Source: Scatosoma sp045660225
GTDB lineage: Bacteria; Bacillota; Clostridia; Christensenellales; Borkfalkiaceae
DNA length: 64,000 nucleotides
Direction: 5' to 3'
Assembly: GCA_045660225.1 (NCBI GenBank)
Contig: JAZRDK010000077.1
Location: 1-64,000 of the forward strand
Shown here: positions 34,231 to 42,758 of the stretch, in pieces
How positions within the stretch are numbered: position 1 is the stretch's first letter
Layout: the number at the start of each line of letters is the position of its first letter
Position numbers and translations under genes: made by a program
The notes under the pieces: model-generated
What the model was told of the DNA's origin: nothing
Seen by the model: only the letters and a program-made list of their open reading frames with translations
The model's database searches: none

Positions 34231-34259
34231 ACTCGACTTTTCGCAAGTCGAGTTTTTTT
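34231..34259. terminator. Terminator between convergent DeoR and YwaF-type genes
   Basis: ACTCGACTT-TTCGC-AAGTCGAGT with a T-run on the plus side and an A-run before it, so it can serve both strands. Confidence 0.9.
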
Positions 34260-34275
34260 CTTTGTTTTTTCGCGT

Positions 34276-35241
34276 TTACTTCGCCGTTTCTTCGTCCGTT
34301 TTCTTGCCTATTTTTCGTTTCATTTTACGCCAAAGGCATACCATGTCCGTCTTGAATTGTTTATAATCGAAAATCATCGCCAAGCCAAACGAGAGTGGCA
34401 ACACCAAAATAAACACGGGGAAAATCATCCAAAACCACGGCCAGTACTTAAGCTCGCCCTTATGTGGGCCGATGGGTACGGTCTTGAAAAAGTCGGGGCA
34501 CAAATAGGTAAAAATCTTGCCGATATCGTCTTCCACAATCGTCCATTTTCCGTCGACTTCTTCCAGCTCTAAAGGGCCCCAAATATACGACGTGTTTTTA
34601 TAATTCGGCACGAAGAATTGCAATCCGTCCGCGTTTTCGCCGTCCCTAAGCGGAATAAAGCCCAACTCGCTTTGTAAAATTTGGTTGAGCATAATAAACA
34701 GCATCACAAGCAACAGCGCAACGGGCGCAATCCAAATGCGTTTATACGAAAGAGTGTGTTTTTTGAAAAGTACCATCAAAAGCGGAACGGCAATAATCAT
34801 CCAATGGTGATAATAAAACCTTAAAACGTCCCAAATCTCCGCCATTTGCTCTTCCATACCGCCTTTTGCAATCGGCTCTTGCGGATAGAAAAAGGTGATA
34901 AGCCCCGTCAAAACGCCTATGTAAAACATATAATCCTTCACGTACTTGTTTTTCATGAAGTAGAAGAAGGGGAAAAGCGCGATGTTCGCACCGCAAATAT
35001 TGACGAACCAAGAATCTCTAAGCCCACGGTCGGTAATGTGGAAACCACCTTCATAGCTTGCGTAGGGCGGAACGAACATTTTCAAGAAATGCAACAAAAA
35101 CCCAACGACAAGCAGGGAAAACAATACGATATTTTGCGTACGCGAAGACGCGTTTCTCAACATAAAATATAAACCGAGCAAACCGCCGATTTGCAAAACA
35201 ATAAAGAAGAAATACCAAAAGTTAAACATTTGTACTTCCAT
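34276..35241 (-). CDS. YwaF-type integral membrane protein, second copy
   Basis: 321 residues. ATG at 35241 chosen because AAGGAG lies 9 nt upstream; a GTG three codons earlier overlaps that site. About seven hydrophobic segments are visible, with WFVNICGANIALFPFFYF and HHWMIIAVPLLMVLF. It shares topology and the conserved CG-N/HH-type positions of the YwaF family with 12294-13157 but is diverged. The loop around residues 210-270 is unusually long and hydrophilic. Likely in one operon with the HAD, 68-residue and PHP genes upstream on the same strand. Confidence 0.7.
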   Translation of the reverse strand: MEVQMFNFWYFFFIVLQIGGLLGLYFMLRNASSRTQNIVLFSLLVVGFLLHFLKMFVPPYASYEGGFHITDRGLRDSWFVNICGANIALFPFFYFMKNKYVKDYMFYIGVLTGLITFFYPQEPIAKGGMEEQMAEIWDVLRFYYHHWMIIAVPLLMVLFKKHTLSYKRIWIAPVALLLVMLFIMLNQILQSELGFIPLRDGENADGLQFFVPNYKNTSYIWGPLELEEVDGKWTIVEDDIGKIFTYLCPDFFKTVPIGPHKGELKYWPWFWMIFPVFILVLPLSFGLAMIFDYKQFKTDMVCLWRKMKRKIGKKTDEETAK

Positions 35242-35296
35242 ATCGAGCACTCCTTATACAACCGTTTTTCTTTTTGCCTTTATCCTTGCCCTATCT

Positions 35297-36016
35297 TTAC
35301 AAGATTTCGAGCAGTTTTTCAAGTTTATGAATTTCGTACGTCGGCTGAAACCCCGTTGCGTTTTCCTGCCCACCAGGATTATACCAACAACTGTCCATCC
35401 CCACCGCCATCGCCCCGGCAACGTCGGAGGAAAGCGAGTCGCCTATCATAAGACACTCTTCCTTTTTGGCCTGCAATTTTTCAAGCATCCTTTCGAAAAA
35501 TTCGGGCAACGGCTTGATACAGCCCAACGCTTCGGACACGAACACCGCCTTTGCATAAGGGAACAGTTTGCAAAGCCTTGCGCGTTGAATTTCCAAAAGC
35601 CCGTTCGTCGCAATGCACACGTCGTATTCTCCACCGTTTTTCTTGGACAGTTTCTTTACCACTTCTTCCGCCCCGTCCATCATCGCGCCTTCGCGCGCCA
35701 AAAGCTCTAAAAACCGCTTGCTCGTTGCTTTGGGGTCGGCGTTGCAAGGAAATTTTTCAAAAATCCGCGCAAACACGCCGTATAAATGCGTGCGGTAAAG
35801 CTGATGATATTCGCGCTGGATTCTTTCGTCGTGCACGTCGTACAGCCCCGTCTTCGTCCACTCGTCTTCAGAAAAAAACCGACTGGCTTTGGCAAGCTCC
35901 GCCGTGTAGGCAAGCCCTAGTTCTTTATATAACTCTTCAAAGGCGGACGTTTCGTCGTTAATATAATGCAAAAGGGTGTGGTCGGCGTCAAAAATAAGGC
36001 ATTTATATTTTTTCAT
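35297..36016 (-). CDS. HAD-superfamily phosphatase, YjjG type
   Basis: 239 codons; the ATG at 36016 begins MKKYKCLIFDADHTLLHY, where DADHT is the HAD nucleophile motif I. Motif II is in CIATNG, the Lys in GCIKPLPEFF, and motif IV in MIGDSLSSDVAGAMAVGMDSCWYNP. The layout fits YjjG-type noncanonical pyrimidine nucleotidases, which dephosphorylate nucleotides or small phosphoesters. The substrate cannot be fixed from sequence alone. It lies 21 nt after the stop of the small gene 36038-36244. Confidence 0.88.
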   Translation of the reverse strand: MKKYKCLIFDADHTLLHYINDETSAFEELYKELGLAYTAELAKASRFFSEDEWTKTGLYDVHDERIQREYHQLYRTHLYGVFARIFEKFPCNADPKATSKRFLELLAREGAMMDGAEEVVKKLSKKNGGEYDVCIATNGLLEIQRARLCKLFPYAKAVFVSEALGCIKPLPEFFERMLEKLQAKKEECLMIGDSLSSDVAGAMAVGMDSCWYNPGGQENATGFQPTYEIHKLEKLLEIL

Positions 36017-36037
36017 CTCGTACCTGCCCCCCTTCTT

Positions 36038-36244
36038 TTACCAATCTTGTTTTTTCAAGGACTTGTCCTTCACGTCGTCGTAGTACGCAAAATACCGTTC
36101 CTTAAACTGTGCAGGCGAAAGCGTCGTTTCCCCGTCACAGCGCATCCTTTCCAACATTTCTTCTAATTCGTCGGGCGTGAAATCGCCGATTTCCGTTTCT
36201 TCGCCGATTTCCTGCAACAATTTGAGTATATCCAACTTTGACAT
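36038..36244 (-). CDS. Small conserved acidic protein, 68 residues
   Basis: ATG at 36244 sits 2 nt after the stop of the PHP gene, with GGAG in that gene's last codons as ribosome site. The start MSKLDILKLLQEIGEE is followed by an acidic helical centre and a C-terminal ERYFAYYDD stretch. No recognised domain, signal or membrane segment is seen. The tight spacing with the PHP and HAD phosphatase genes implies a shared message, but not a function. Confidence 0.65.
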   Translation of the reverse strand: MSKLDILKLLQEIGEETEIGDFTPDELEEMLERMRCDGETTLSPAQFKERYFAYYDDVKDKSLKKQDW

Positions 36245-36246
36245 CG

Positions 36247-37080
36247 TTAAATCTCCACTTTGATATGTTCGCCACGACAAGGCACGGTGAGATAGGTAAA
36301 CCCGATTGCCTTCAACCTTTCAACGACTTCGTCAAACTTGTCCGCAACGCGCGCAACCAAATGCGCGTCCGAGCCAAACGAAATTTTCCTTCCGCCCAAC
36401 GCGAAATACCTTTCCACGACGTCGTAATCAGGCAACGTCGCCTGTTCGGCCATCTTGCTGGCGCTGTTGATTTCTAAAATTTTGTCCTTTTGAATAATCG
36501 TTTTCAAAATCTCGTCGATTTTCTCAGCGAAATCGGCAACGCGCATCTTCCTGTCTTCAAACGGCACGTACCTGCAAACGTATCCGATATGCCCCACGAC
36601 GTCGTAGGGGTAGGGCGCGTCCAAACTGCGTTTTACAAGGTCTAAATACGCGTCGTACTCGCTTTTTTTGTCTTTCTCGAACGCGCAGTAGCAATAATCT
36701 TTGCCGTCGACGCCGTGCACGCTGTTGATGACGTAGTCGGGTTGATGCTTTTTGCAAAATTCCACGTACTTTTTCAAAACGTTTTCGTCGTCGTCATAAC
36801 CGAACTCGATGCCGACAAGCACGTTCAAAACACCGGCGTAGTCTTCCTGCAAATGCCTTGCGTGGTGGAAATACTCGTCACGGACGCTTTGCTCCCGTTT
36901 CAAAACTTCTTGCAAACGTTCGGGGAAAAATTCCAACTTATAACCACCGTCGTAATGTTCGTTTACGCCGTAAAAACAAAGCCCCCTTTCGCTGGCGGTT
37001 TGCAACATCTCTTCCAAGCTGTTTCTTCCGTCGTGCGAGAAGGCGGAGTGCGTATGTAAATCCGTACGAAATTTTGCCAT
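36247..37080 (-). CDS. PHP-domain phosphatase, histidinol-phosphatase (HisK) type
   Basis: 277 codons; ATG at 37080 chosen because the protein then starts MAKFRTDLHTHSAFSHDG, which contains the first PHP metal motif HTH. Further metal motifs: EHYDGGY, GIEFGY, NSVHG, VVGHIGY and SFGSDAHLV. PHP enzymes hydrolyse phosphoesters with a trinuclear metal centre. The HisK type removes phosphate from histidinol phosphate, but no other his gene is nearby, so another phosphoester substrate is equally possible. First gene of a four-gene minus-strand group. Confidence 0.88.
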   Translation of the reverse strand: MAKFRTDLHTHSAFSHDGRNSLEEMLQTASERGLCFYGVNEHYDGGYKLEFFPERLQEVLKREQSVRDEYFHHARHLQEDYAGVLNVLVGIEFGYDDDENVLKKYVEFCKKHQPDYVINSVHGVDGKDYCYCAFEKDKKSEYDAYLDLVKRSLDAPYPYDVVGHIGYVCRYVPFEDRKMRVADFAEKIDEILKTIIQKDKILEINSASKMAEQATLPDYDVVERYFALGGRKISFGSDAHLVARVADKFDEVVERLKAIGFTYLTVPCRGEHIKVEI

Positions 37081-37344
37081 AATACCCACTTTCAAACGAT
37101 TTTCTACATTATAGCACAGCCACACTTTTTTTTCAAGTATACGACGGGGAAAAAGTTGTGAATTTTTGCATATTTTTCCACTTATCCCCTAAAAACGCGC
37201 GCTTTATTGTAAGCGTTTGCCAACGAAGGCAAATCCCCCCGTTTTTGCCATTTTTCTCCCTATTGACGGGCGCAAAAATCTCCCTTATAATCGACGTAGC
37301 GTTTTTTCTTTTTTCAAAACGCAACGCTTTTAAGGGAGAATTTT

Positions 37345-38259
37345 ATGAAAAAAATCAAATGTTTTTTGGCGCTTATCCTTGCGCTATGTTTCCTTGCACC
37401 CACCGCCTTTTTCGTCGCTTGTCGTAGCGAAGAGCCACAACTCAACGCACCGACGTTAGAAGAAAACGAAAGCCAAAGCGAGAGCTCTTCTTCCGCGCCT
37501 TCCGTAGAAGATAGTACGCCCGCGCCAACGCCTACACCTACGCCGACGCCTACGCCTACGCCTACACCTACGCCGACGCCCCCGAAGGAAGAAAACTCTT
37601 CTCAAAACTCCCCGCCCAAAACGCAAACGGCAAAATACATACGTTTGACGGGCAACAACGTAAACGTAAGGAAGGGGGCAGGTACGGATTCAAGCACAAT
37701 AGGTAGCGCGGAGAAGGGTAGCGTGTACGCGTTGATAGGACAAACGGGCAACTGGTATAAGACCTATTACAAAAACCAAACCGCGTATATCTACGCGGAA
37801 TACGCCTCCGTTTTTACCTTAGAAAAAAGCACGGATAAGGACGTAGAATCGGTGCTTGAAGAAGGGTACAAACTTCTCGGCGTACCCTACGTCTACGGCG
37901 CGGTGCGTTTCCACGACGGCAAGGGCAACCTTTTGGGCGGTTTCTCCGCGCAAAAATTCGATTGCTCGTCTTTGGTGCAATACGCCTTTTACAAGGGCGC
38001 AGGCGTCAAACTCGGCGTGCATACGCGCGCACAGGTCGTACAAGGCAAGGCGGTGAAACGCGCCGACTTGCAACGCGGAGATTGTATCTATTTCACAAAC
38101 GAAGACAGACGGTATAATACGGGTATCGAACGCGTGGGGCACGTCGCCATTTATCTTGGCAACGACTATATCCTGCACACCGCATCCGATTACGCTCGTA
38201 TTGAAAAACTGACGGCAAAACGTTGGAGTTTTTATATCGAATCTAGACGTTTTCTATAA
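37345..38259 (+). CDS. NlpC/P60 peptidoglycan endopeptidase lipoprotein
   Basis: 304 codons; ATG follows AAGGGAGAATTTT. The signal ends with the lipobox FVAC (Cys 26). Residues ~40-95 are a Ser-rich then (Thr-Pro)n wall-spanning linker. Next is an SH3b domain (RLTGNNVNVRKGAGTDSST...YIYAEY), then an NlpC/P60 domain with catalytic Cys in KFDCSSLVQYAF, His in VGHVAIYLG and the third polar residue in ILHTASDY. These enzymes cleave gamma-D-Glu to diamino-acid links in stem peptides. Fits with the neighbouring murQ in cell-wall turnover. It is convergent with murQ across a shared terminator. Confidence 0.93.
   Translation: MKKIKCFLALILALCFLAPTAFFVACRSEEPQLNAPTLEENESQSESSSSAPSVEDSTPAPTPTPTPTPTPTPTPTPTPPKEENSSQNSPPKTQTAKYIRLTGNNVNVRKGAGTDSSTIGSAEKGSVYALIGQTGNWYKTYYKNQTAYIYAEYASVFTLEKSTDKDVESVLEEGYKLLGVPYVYGAVRFHDGKGNLLGGFSAQKFDCSSLVQYAFYKGAGVKLGVHTRAQVVQGKAVKRADLQRGDCIYFTNEDRRYNTGIERVGHVAIYLGNDYILHTASDYARIEKLTAKRWSFYIESRRFL
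37512..37580 (+). repeat. Thr-Pro codon repeats
   Basis: Tandem 6-nt units (CCTACG/CCTACA) encode the Thr-Pro linker of the NlpC/P60 lipoprotein; slippage would alter linker length in frame. Confidence 0.85.
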
Positions 38260-38265
38260 TAAAAA

Positions 38266-38291
38266 AACCTGCCAAACGGCAGGTTTTTTTA
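38266..38291. terminator. Shared terminator of NlpC/P60 and murQ genes
   Basis: AACCTGCC-AAAC-GGCAGGTT with A-run before and T-run after. Confidence 0.9.
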
Positions 38292-39095
38292 TCAAAGTTT
38301 CGCTTTTAACGCGCCCCTAATATCCCAGTTTGTTTCCAGCAAAAGCGCTTCCGCTTCCGTCGGCGAAACACCCAAAATATCCGTTACCATCGACACCGCA
38401 CGCGCGCGCAGTTTTTTGTTGCTGGGAATCATATTTATCATATAATTTTGATGCGTATAACCGCTTCTTACAAACAACGCGGTAGAAAACATATTCAAAA
38501 TCAATTTTTGGCTTGTCCCAGCCTTCATCCGCGTCGAGCCTTTAATCGCTTCCGCGCCCGTCAACGTTTCAACGGCAATATCCGCAAGCTTTGCCATTTC
38601 CGTATCTTCGTTGTTTACCAGCGCGCCTACGACACAGCCCGTTTCCTTCGCTTTTTCCATAAACGCCAACACGAAGGGCGCGCGACCTGCCGCCGAAATC
38701 CCGATGACCAAATCGTCCGCGGTGATGCCTTCTTCTTCAAACGCCTGTACACCGCGCTCACGACTGTCTTCGCAACCTTCCTGCGCGTTGACCATTGCCT
38801 TTGCTCCGCCTGCGATTACCGCGTTTACAACGCCCGGCGCAACCCCGTACGTCGGCGGACACTCCGACGCGTCTACTACGGCAAGTCGACCGCTCGTACC
38901 GCAACCGCAATAGAAAATACGTCCGCCCTTTTTCAACGCTTCTACGCCTGCATCCACCAGCTTGGCTACGCTGGGAATCACCTTTCTGACCGCACCTGCA
39001 ACGGTGGCGTCTTCGTCGTTAATCATATACAACACGCCTTCCGTCGTCGCCTCAGAAATTCCTTTCGTTCTTTGGTTTACACTTTCCGTACTCAT
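38292..39095 (-). CDS. murQ: N-acetylmuramic acid 6-phosphate etherase MurQ
   Basis: 267 codons; ATG at 39095 with GGAGGAATTAAA upstream. It cleaves the lactyl ether of MurNAc-6-phosphate to give GlcNAc-6-phosphate and D-lactate in wall recycling. The SIS domain is clear: GGRIFYCGCGTSGRLAVVDASECPPT with the catalytic Glu, VIGISAAGRAPFV, and ETLTGAEAIKGSTRMKAGTSQKL. It is slightly shorter than the common ~300 residues, missing part of the C-terminal UBA-like domain, although NWDIRGAL at the end retains that motif. It overlaps comF by 4 nt (ATGA). Confidence 0.94.
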   Translation of the reverse strand: MSTESVNQRTKGISEATTEGVLYMINDEDATVAGAVRKVIPSVAKLVDAGVEALKKGGRIFYCGCGTSGRLAVVDASECPPTYGVAPGVVNAVIAGGAKAMVNAQEGCEDSRERGVQAFEEEGITADDLVIGISAAGRAPFVLAFMEKAKETGCVVGALVNNEDTEMAKLADIAVETLTGAEAIKGSTRMKAGTSQKLILNMFSTALFVRSGYTHQNYMINMIPSNKKLRARAVSMVTDILGVSPTEAEALLLETNWDIRGALKAKL

Positions 39096-39832
39096 TTTAA
39101 TTCCTCCAAAGCGGTTGCCGTTAGGAAAATTACCCGTTTTGCTCCCGCATTTTTTAACTTTTCCGCACACGCGCTCCCTGTCGCGCCCGTCGTCATAACG
39201 TCGTCGACAAGCACCACGGTTTTGTCCCTGCACGCCTTCCGCTTATGCACGAAAAACGCGCCTGCAACGTTCTCTTTCCGCTCGTAAAAACTCTTCGTTT
39301 TTTGCGAAGCGGTTTCCCTTCGTTTTTCTAAAACGTCAGCCATAAACTCCACGTCAAACCCGTGCGCCGTCAGTCGCGCCGACACGACTTCCGCAAGGCG
39401 TTCGGCTTGGTTATAACCGCGTTCGCGCAGTTTGGTGGGCGTAATCGGCACGGGCACAAGCAAAACCTGGCACTTGTCTTGCCTTTGGCAAAAACAATCC
39501 GCCATCTGCTCGCCAAAGTAATAGGCAAGCCTTGGTTTCCCGTTTTTCAAACGATTGATAAGCAACGCCGTTTCACCGTGATAGATAAAGGGCGAAACAC
39601 CGCAATCAAACTTGGGCAAATCGCTTTTACAAGAAAGACAAACCCCTTCGGCAATCGTTTGCCTACCGCATACGGGACACGCCCTTTCCACGCGCGCCAA
39701 TGCGCCGTCGCAGTCGGAGCAAAGCCGATGCGTGGGGTATGCAAACACTTCTCTTCCGCACGCGTCGCACGTATATCCGCGCTCACCCGAACGTTTTCTA
39801 AGCCTATCCAAAAACCGCCTAATCGCGCCCAT
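39092..39832 (-). CDS. ComF-family phosphoribosyltransferase-like protein
   Basis: 246 codons. An N-terminal double zinc ribbon (CDACGRE, CSDCDG, CPVCGRQ, CLSCKSD) is followed by a PRTase-like domain with LLVPVPITPTKLRERGYNQAERLA and VVLVDDVMTTGATGSACAE, the PRPP-binding loop. ComF proteins are needed for natural transformation in some bacteria, but homologues occur in non-competent species. Its stop overlaps the murQ start (ATGA), so the two are translationally coupled. The CDS start at 39832 lacks a strong ribosome site; the first residues fit the family well. Confidence 0.9.
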   Translation of the reverse strand: MGAIRRFLDRLRKRSGERGYTCDACGREVFAYPTHRLCSDCDGALARVERACPVCGRQTIAEGVCLSCKSDLPKFDCGVSPFIYHGETALLINRLKNGKPRLAYYFGEQMADCFCQRQDKCQVLLVPVPITPTKLRERGYNQAERLAEVVSARLTAHGFDVEFMADVLEKRRETASQKTKSFYERKENVAGAFFVHKRKACRDKTVVLVDDVMTTGATGSACAEKLKNAGAKRVIFLTATALEELK

Positions 39833-39868
39833 AGCACACCGTTTTAGTACGTCAACGCGTACCTGCCC

Positions 39869-40840
39869 CTATCCTTTCGAGTTTTCGCCTTGGCTTTCCA
39901 CGTCTTTTTTGCGTTGGTATTTGACAAGCGTATACGCCAACACCGCGCCGATGGCAAACAAGAGAGCGCCAATGAGCAAATCCATAACAGCGTTTCCGCC
40001 GTTTGCCCAACCGACGTACGCCTCTACGACGTCACCGTTGCAAAACATCGAAACGAGCGAGCCAAGCGATAAGCCGACAATCATACAGTACGCCGAGTGC
40101 CGAGCCTTCGCGAACACCGTCGTCAACAATTTAGAAAGACCCAAAACCCCGGCAAGGAAACCAAACCCTAAACCTGCGTACACCAAGAACACGGCAGGGT
40201 TCGACTGCCAGTAGGTCGCGCTGACGCTTTCCATCAGAGAGCCGTACCAGCCCACCGCCATCAAAAACGCGCTTGCGCTAAGCCCAGGTACGATTTGCGT
40301 AATGCCGACGACGAACCCAACGAGAACGGCAAGCAAAACCTGACCTGCGCCAACGTCGGAAAAACGGTCGACAACCGTCGCGCCTTCACCCACCGCGGTA
40401 ATTGCTGAAAAGCAACCGATTGCAACGGGAATACACAAGCCTACGACAAACAGGGCAATGCGTTTTTTGGTACGCTCCGCGCCCTTAATTTCGTCCTTGA
40501 CGGCAGGAAACGCGCCTGCCATCAGCCCTGCAAACAGGCATACGACGGCAAACAAATTGAATTCTAAAAGTTTTTTTACGCCAAACAACCCCGTCAAAAA
40601 CCCAACGCCGATGCCGATGCCGATAGGCAACAGGAAAATAAAGCATTTTTTGAATTTTCTAAACAGGTTGCCAAGCGCGTACAAAAACTGGTCGTACAGC
40701 TTAAAAATGATGGCTACCGTCGAACCGCTAATACCAGGGACAATGACGGCAAGCCCGATAATAAAGCCCAAAAGCGCGCTCTTCGACCACGTTTTTTTGT
40801 TGTATTTAATTAAGGCAATTTCCAGGCTCTCGCTTCCCAT
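39869..40840 (-). CDS. DUF368 membrane protein, probable undecaprenyl-phosphate flippase
   Basis: 323 codons; ATG at 40840 with AAGGAAAGGGAAG upstream. Family marks: GLAVIVPGISGSTVAII near residue 35 and GITQIVPGLSASAFLMAVGWYG in the second half, an internal repeat of the VPG(L/I)S motif. About eight to ten membrane segments. DUF368 proteins have been linked to recycling of undecaprenyl phosphate across the membrane for wall synthesis. It overlaps the VanZ-like gene by 35 nt. It ends in TAG, one of few such stops in the window. Confidence 0.9.
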   Translation of the reverse strand: MGSESLEIALIKYNKKTWSKSALLGFIIGLAVIVPGISGSTVAIIFKLYDQFLYALGNLFRKFKKCFIFLLPIGIGIGVGFLTGLFGVKKLLEFNLFAVVCLFAGLMAGAFPAVKDEIKGAERTKKRIALFVVGLCIPVAIGCFSAITAVGEGATVVDRFSDVGAGQVLLAVLVGFVVGITQIVPGLSASAFLMAVGWYGSLMESVSATYWQSNPAVFLVYAGLGFGFLAGVLGLSKLLTTVFAKARHSAYCMIVGLSLGSLVSMFCNGDVVEAYVGWANGGNAVMDLLIGALLFAIGAVLAYTLVKYQRKKDVESQGENSKG

Positions 40841-41366
40841 CTTCCCTTTCCTTTTTTCTTTTTTTCGAGCTATGCACCGCTAAACCGATAAGCACGGCTA
40901 TCAGCGCAAAAATCAGTCCCAGCGCACCGCCGAGCGTATCCATCGCCACGTCGCCAAGCGACGGCGCACGTCCTATACTGAACGTTTGCAACCACTCGTC
41001 GATAATCGGCACGACGATAACGCCCGTAACGGGCAAGTAGAAATACCGCGCAGTCAAAGTGTACGCAAAATAGCACCAACAAAACAGCGCGCCCAACAGG
41101 GCAAATTCCGCAATATGCGCCAATGTACGCACGAATTCGTGCAGAATTTCATAATTTTCGCCCGTTGCCTCCGCCCATTTCGATTCCGGCGCGACGGCGC
41201 GGATGATTTCCTGTGCAACCGCAGTCACGGACGAGCTTTGCGCGGAAGATTCGTCGCCCGTTTGCAAGGAGTTGTGGAAGATAAACCACAAAATTCCAAG
41301 GCACGCCAACGGCAACAAAACACGCAAAAGATAAACGATTTTGTTTTTTCTTCGTTTTGCCTGCAT
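40806..41366 (-). CDS. VanZ-like membrane protein
   Basis: 186 codons. Four hydrophobic segments, with FHNSLQTG near the N-terminus and the family-typical AHIAEFALLGALF and DEWLQTFSIGRAPSLGDVAMDTLGG. VanZ relatives affect teicoplanin resistance in enterococci; in most bacteria the role is unknown. Overlap with the DUF368 gene indicates one operon with an envelope theme. The C-terminus is a short basic tail encoded within the overlap region. Confidence 0.9.
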   Translation of the reverse strand: MQAKRRKNKIVYLLRVLLPLACLGILWFIFHNSLQTGDESSAQSSSVTAVAQEIIRAVAPESKWAEATGENYEILHEFVRTLAHIAEFALLGALFCWCYFAYTLTARYFYLPVTGVIVVPIIDEWLQTFSIGRAPSLGDVAMDTLGGALGLIFALIAVLIGLAVHSSKKRKKEREDGKREPGNCLN

Positions 41367-41514
41367 ACTTTTATTATACGATAAATGTCTGCTCCCGTCA
41401 AGGGATTAAGCGCAATTTTTTTCGCCAAATCTTGACGAAATCAGCCGTTTTTTCACGTTTTTTTGTCTTTTTGTTTCACTACAATAGAAATATATACAAA
41501 ACGTTGGGGGAAAT

Positions 41515-42525
41515 ATGAATTATATCAAAAAAATGTGCATCTTACGACAAATTCGGCAGGGATTTTCTGGGGACGGTAAAACCTTGTCGGGGCTTGTCAA
41601 AGTAGAACAGTACGGCAAAAATCTTGCCGTCGAAGTGTCGATTATCAATTTCGCGCCCCTTTCCTTGGGCGAATACTATTGTCTGCTTTCCGACGGCAGG
41701 GGGAAAACGGAAATGCTGTCCTTGCGCGGAAAAAGTATGTTTAATATCCTGTCCGACGTCGACGTTTCATCGGGTTTTTGCGCGATTATTTGTTTTGTCA
41801 AAAACGAAGTCGTGCCCATTGCCTACGGCATCAACGGAAACGGCTCGTATGACTACCGCGCCATCTTAAACGCGGCCCTGCCCCCTGTCTTTCCAAAAAA
41901 ACGCGACGTTTCGGACGGCGAAATTGCCAGCGCGAAACGAGTTGATAAGCAAGACGAAAAGTCCAACGCGCCCGTCGTTGAAATCCACGATAACAACGTC
42001 TACGACGACGAACGTGTCGCCGAGAAAAATTATTATAAGGAGCAGGTCGATGAACGCGAGCAGTTTGAAAAAGTTGGCGAAAATGCACGTCGTCAAAGCG
42101 CAAATCAAGGGCAGGACGCGGAAGAAGGGTCTGGTTTTGAGAAAGATGACGATGCTCAAGAGCTATTCCAGGCGTTTGAAACGTCCCCCGACGGATACTA
42201 TTTGTCCGTAAAACGAGAACTTGACGCGCTGTTTTCCGCCTATCCTAAGGACGAAACGTTAAAAGACGCGTTTTCGCTTGGAGAGTGGGTGCGTATCCGT
42301 GGCACGGCGCAACGCCCCGAATATCTCGTCGGCGTCGTCTACGAAGACGGGAAGGCGAAATACGTTTGCTATGCCCTGCGCGCAAACAACGGCGAAAGCG
42401 CACCCGAAGAAATTAAGGGCGTTTGCACGTTCGTTCCCACTTCCGCGCTGGTCGACGCGGACGGATTTTTCGTCATTTTTCAAAGCGCGTCCACGGGGCA
42501 ATGCGTGAAACCAACGCAAATTTAG
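41515..42525 (+). CDS. Uncharacterised three-part protein
   Basis: 336 codons; ATG follows GGGGGAAAT. Residues 1-130 are a beta-rich domain (GKTLSGLVKVEQYGKNLAVE... GEYYCLLSDGRGKTEMLSL). Residues ~130-220 are a highly charged, probably disordered linker. Residues ~225-336 form a second compact domain (YYLSVKRELDALFSAYP, GEWVRIRGTAQRPEYLVGVVYEDG, SALVDADGFFVIFQSASTG). No signal, membrane or catalytic motif is seen. The middle part is rich in Asp/Glu/Gln. The function is unknown. It ends in TAG and is monocistronic before the tRNA-Leu promoter. Confidence 0.7.
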   Translation: MNYIKKMCILRQIRQGFSGDGKTLSGLVKVEQYGKNLAVEVSIINFAPLSLGEYYCLLSDGRGKTEMLSLRGKSMFNILSDVDVSSGFCAIICFVKNEVVPIAYGINGNGSYDYRAILNAALPPVFPKKRDVSDGEIASAKRVDKQDEKSNAPVVEIHDNNVYDDERVAEKNYYKEQVDEREQFEKVGENARRQSANQGQDAEEGSGFEKDDDAQELFQAFETSPDGYYLSVKRELDALFSAYPKDETLKDAFSLGEWVRIRGTAQRPEYLVGVVYEDGKAKYVCYALRANNGESAPEEIKGVCTFVPTSALVDADGFFVIFQSASTGQCVKPTQI

Positions 42526-42583
42526 CCGATTTTTAGGGCTAAAAAACTTTTTTTAATTTTTTTTGAAAGTGGGATAAAATAAG

Positions 42584-42612
42584 TTGACAAACGTCTGCCG
42601 TTGATATATAAT
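42584..42612 (+). promoter_or_regulatory. Promoter of tRNA-Leu (AAG)
   Basis: Consensus TTGACA (42584-42589), 17-nt spacer, consensus TATAAT (42607-42612), 13 nt before the tRNA. Confidence 0.92.
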
Positions 42613-42625
42613 ATAGTTCGTTAAT

Positions 42626-42710
42626 GCGGTCGTGGCGGAACTGGCAGACGCGCAAGACTAAGGATCTTGTGGGTAACTCCATGCAGGTTCAATTCCTGTC
42701 GACCGCACCA
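42626..42710 (+). tRNA. tRNA-Leu (anticodon AAG)
   Basis: 85 nt with encoded CCA. Acceptor GCGGTCG/CGACCGC. The anticodon stem CAAGA-CTAAGGA-TCTTG gives AAG. T-arm GCAGG-TTCAATT-CCTGT. Its T-arm is copied in inverted form in element C just downstream. Confidence 0.95.
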
Positions 42711-42712
42711 CA

Positions 42713-42746
42713 AAAATAGGATGTCCATTAGGGCATCCTATTTTTG
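42713..42746 (+). terminator. Terminator of tRNA-Leu (AAG)
   Basis: AAAAATAGGATG / CATCCTATTTTT with a 10-nt loop, immediately after the CCA. Confidence 0.9.
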
Positions 42747-42758
42747 TTTTACCGAATA

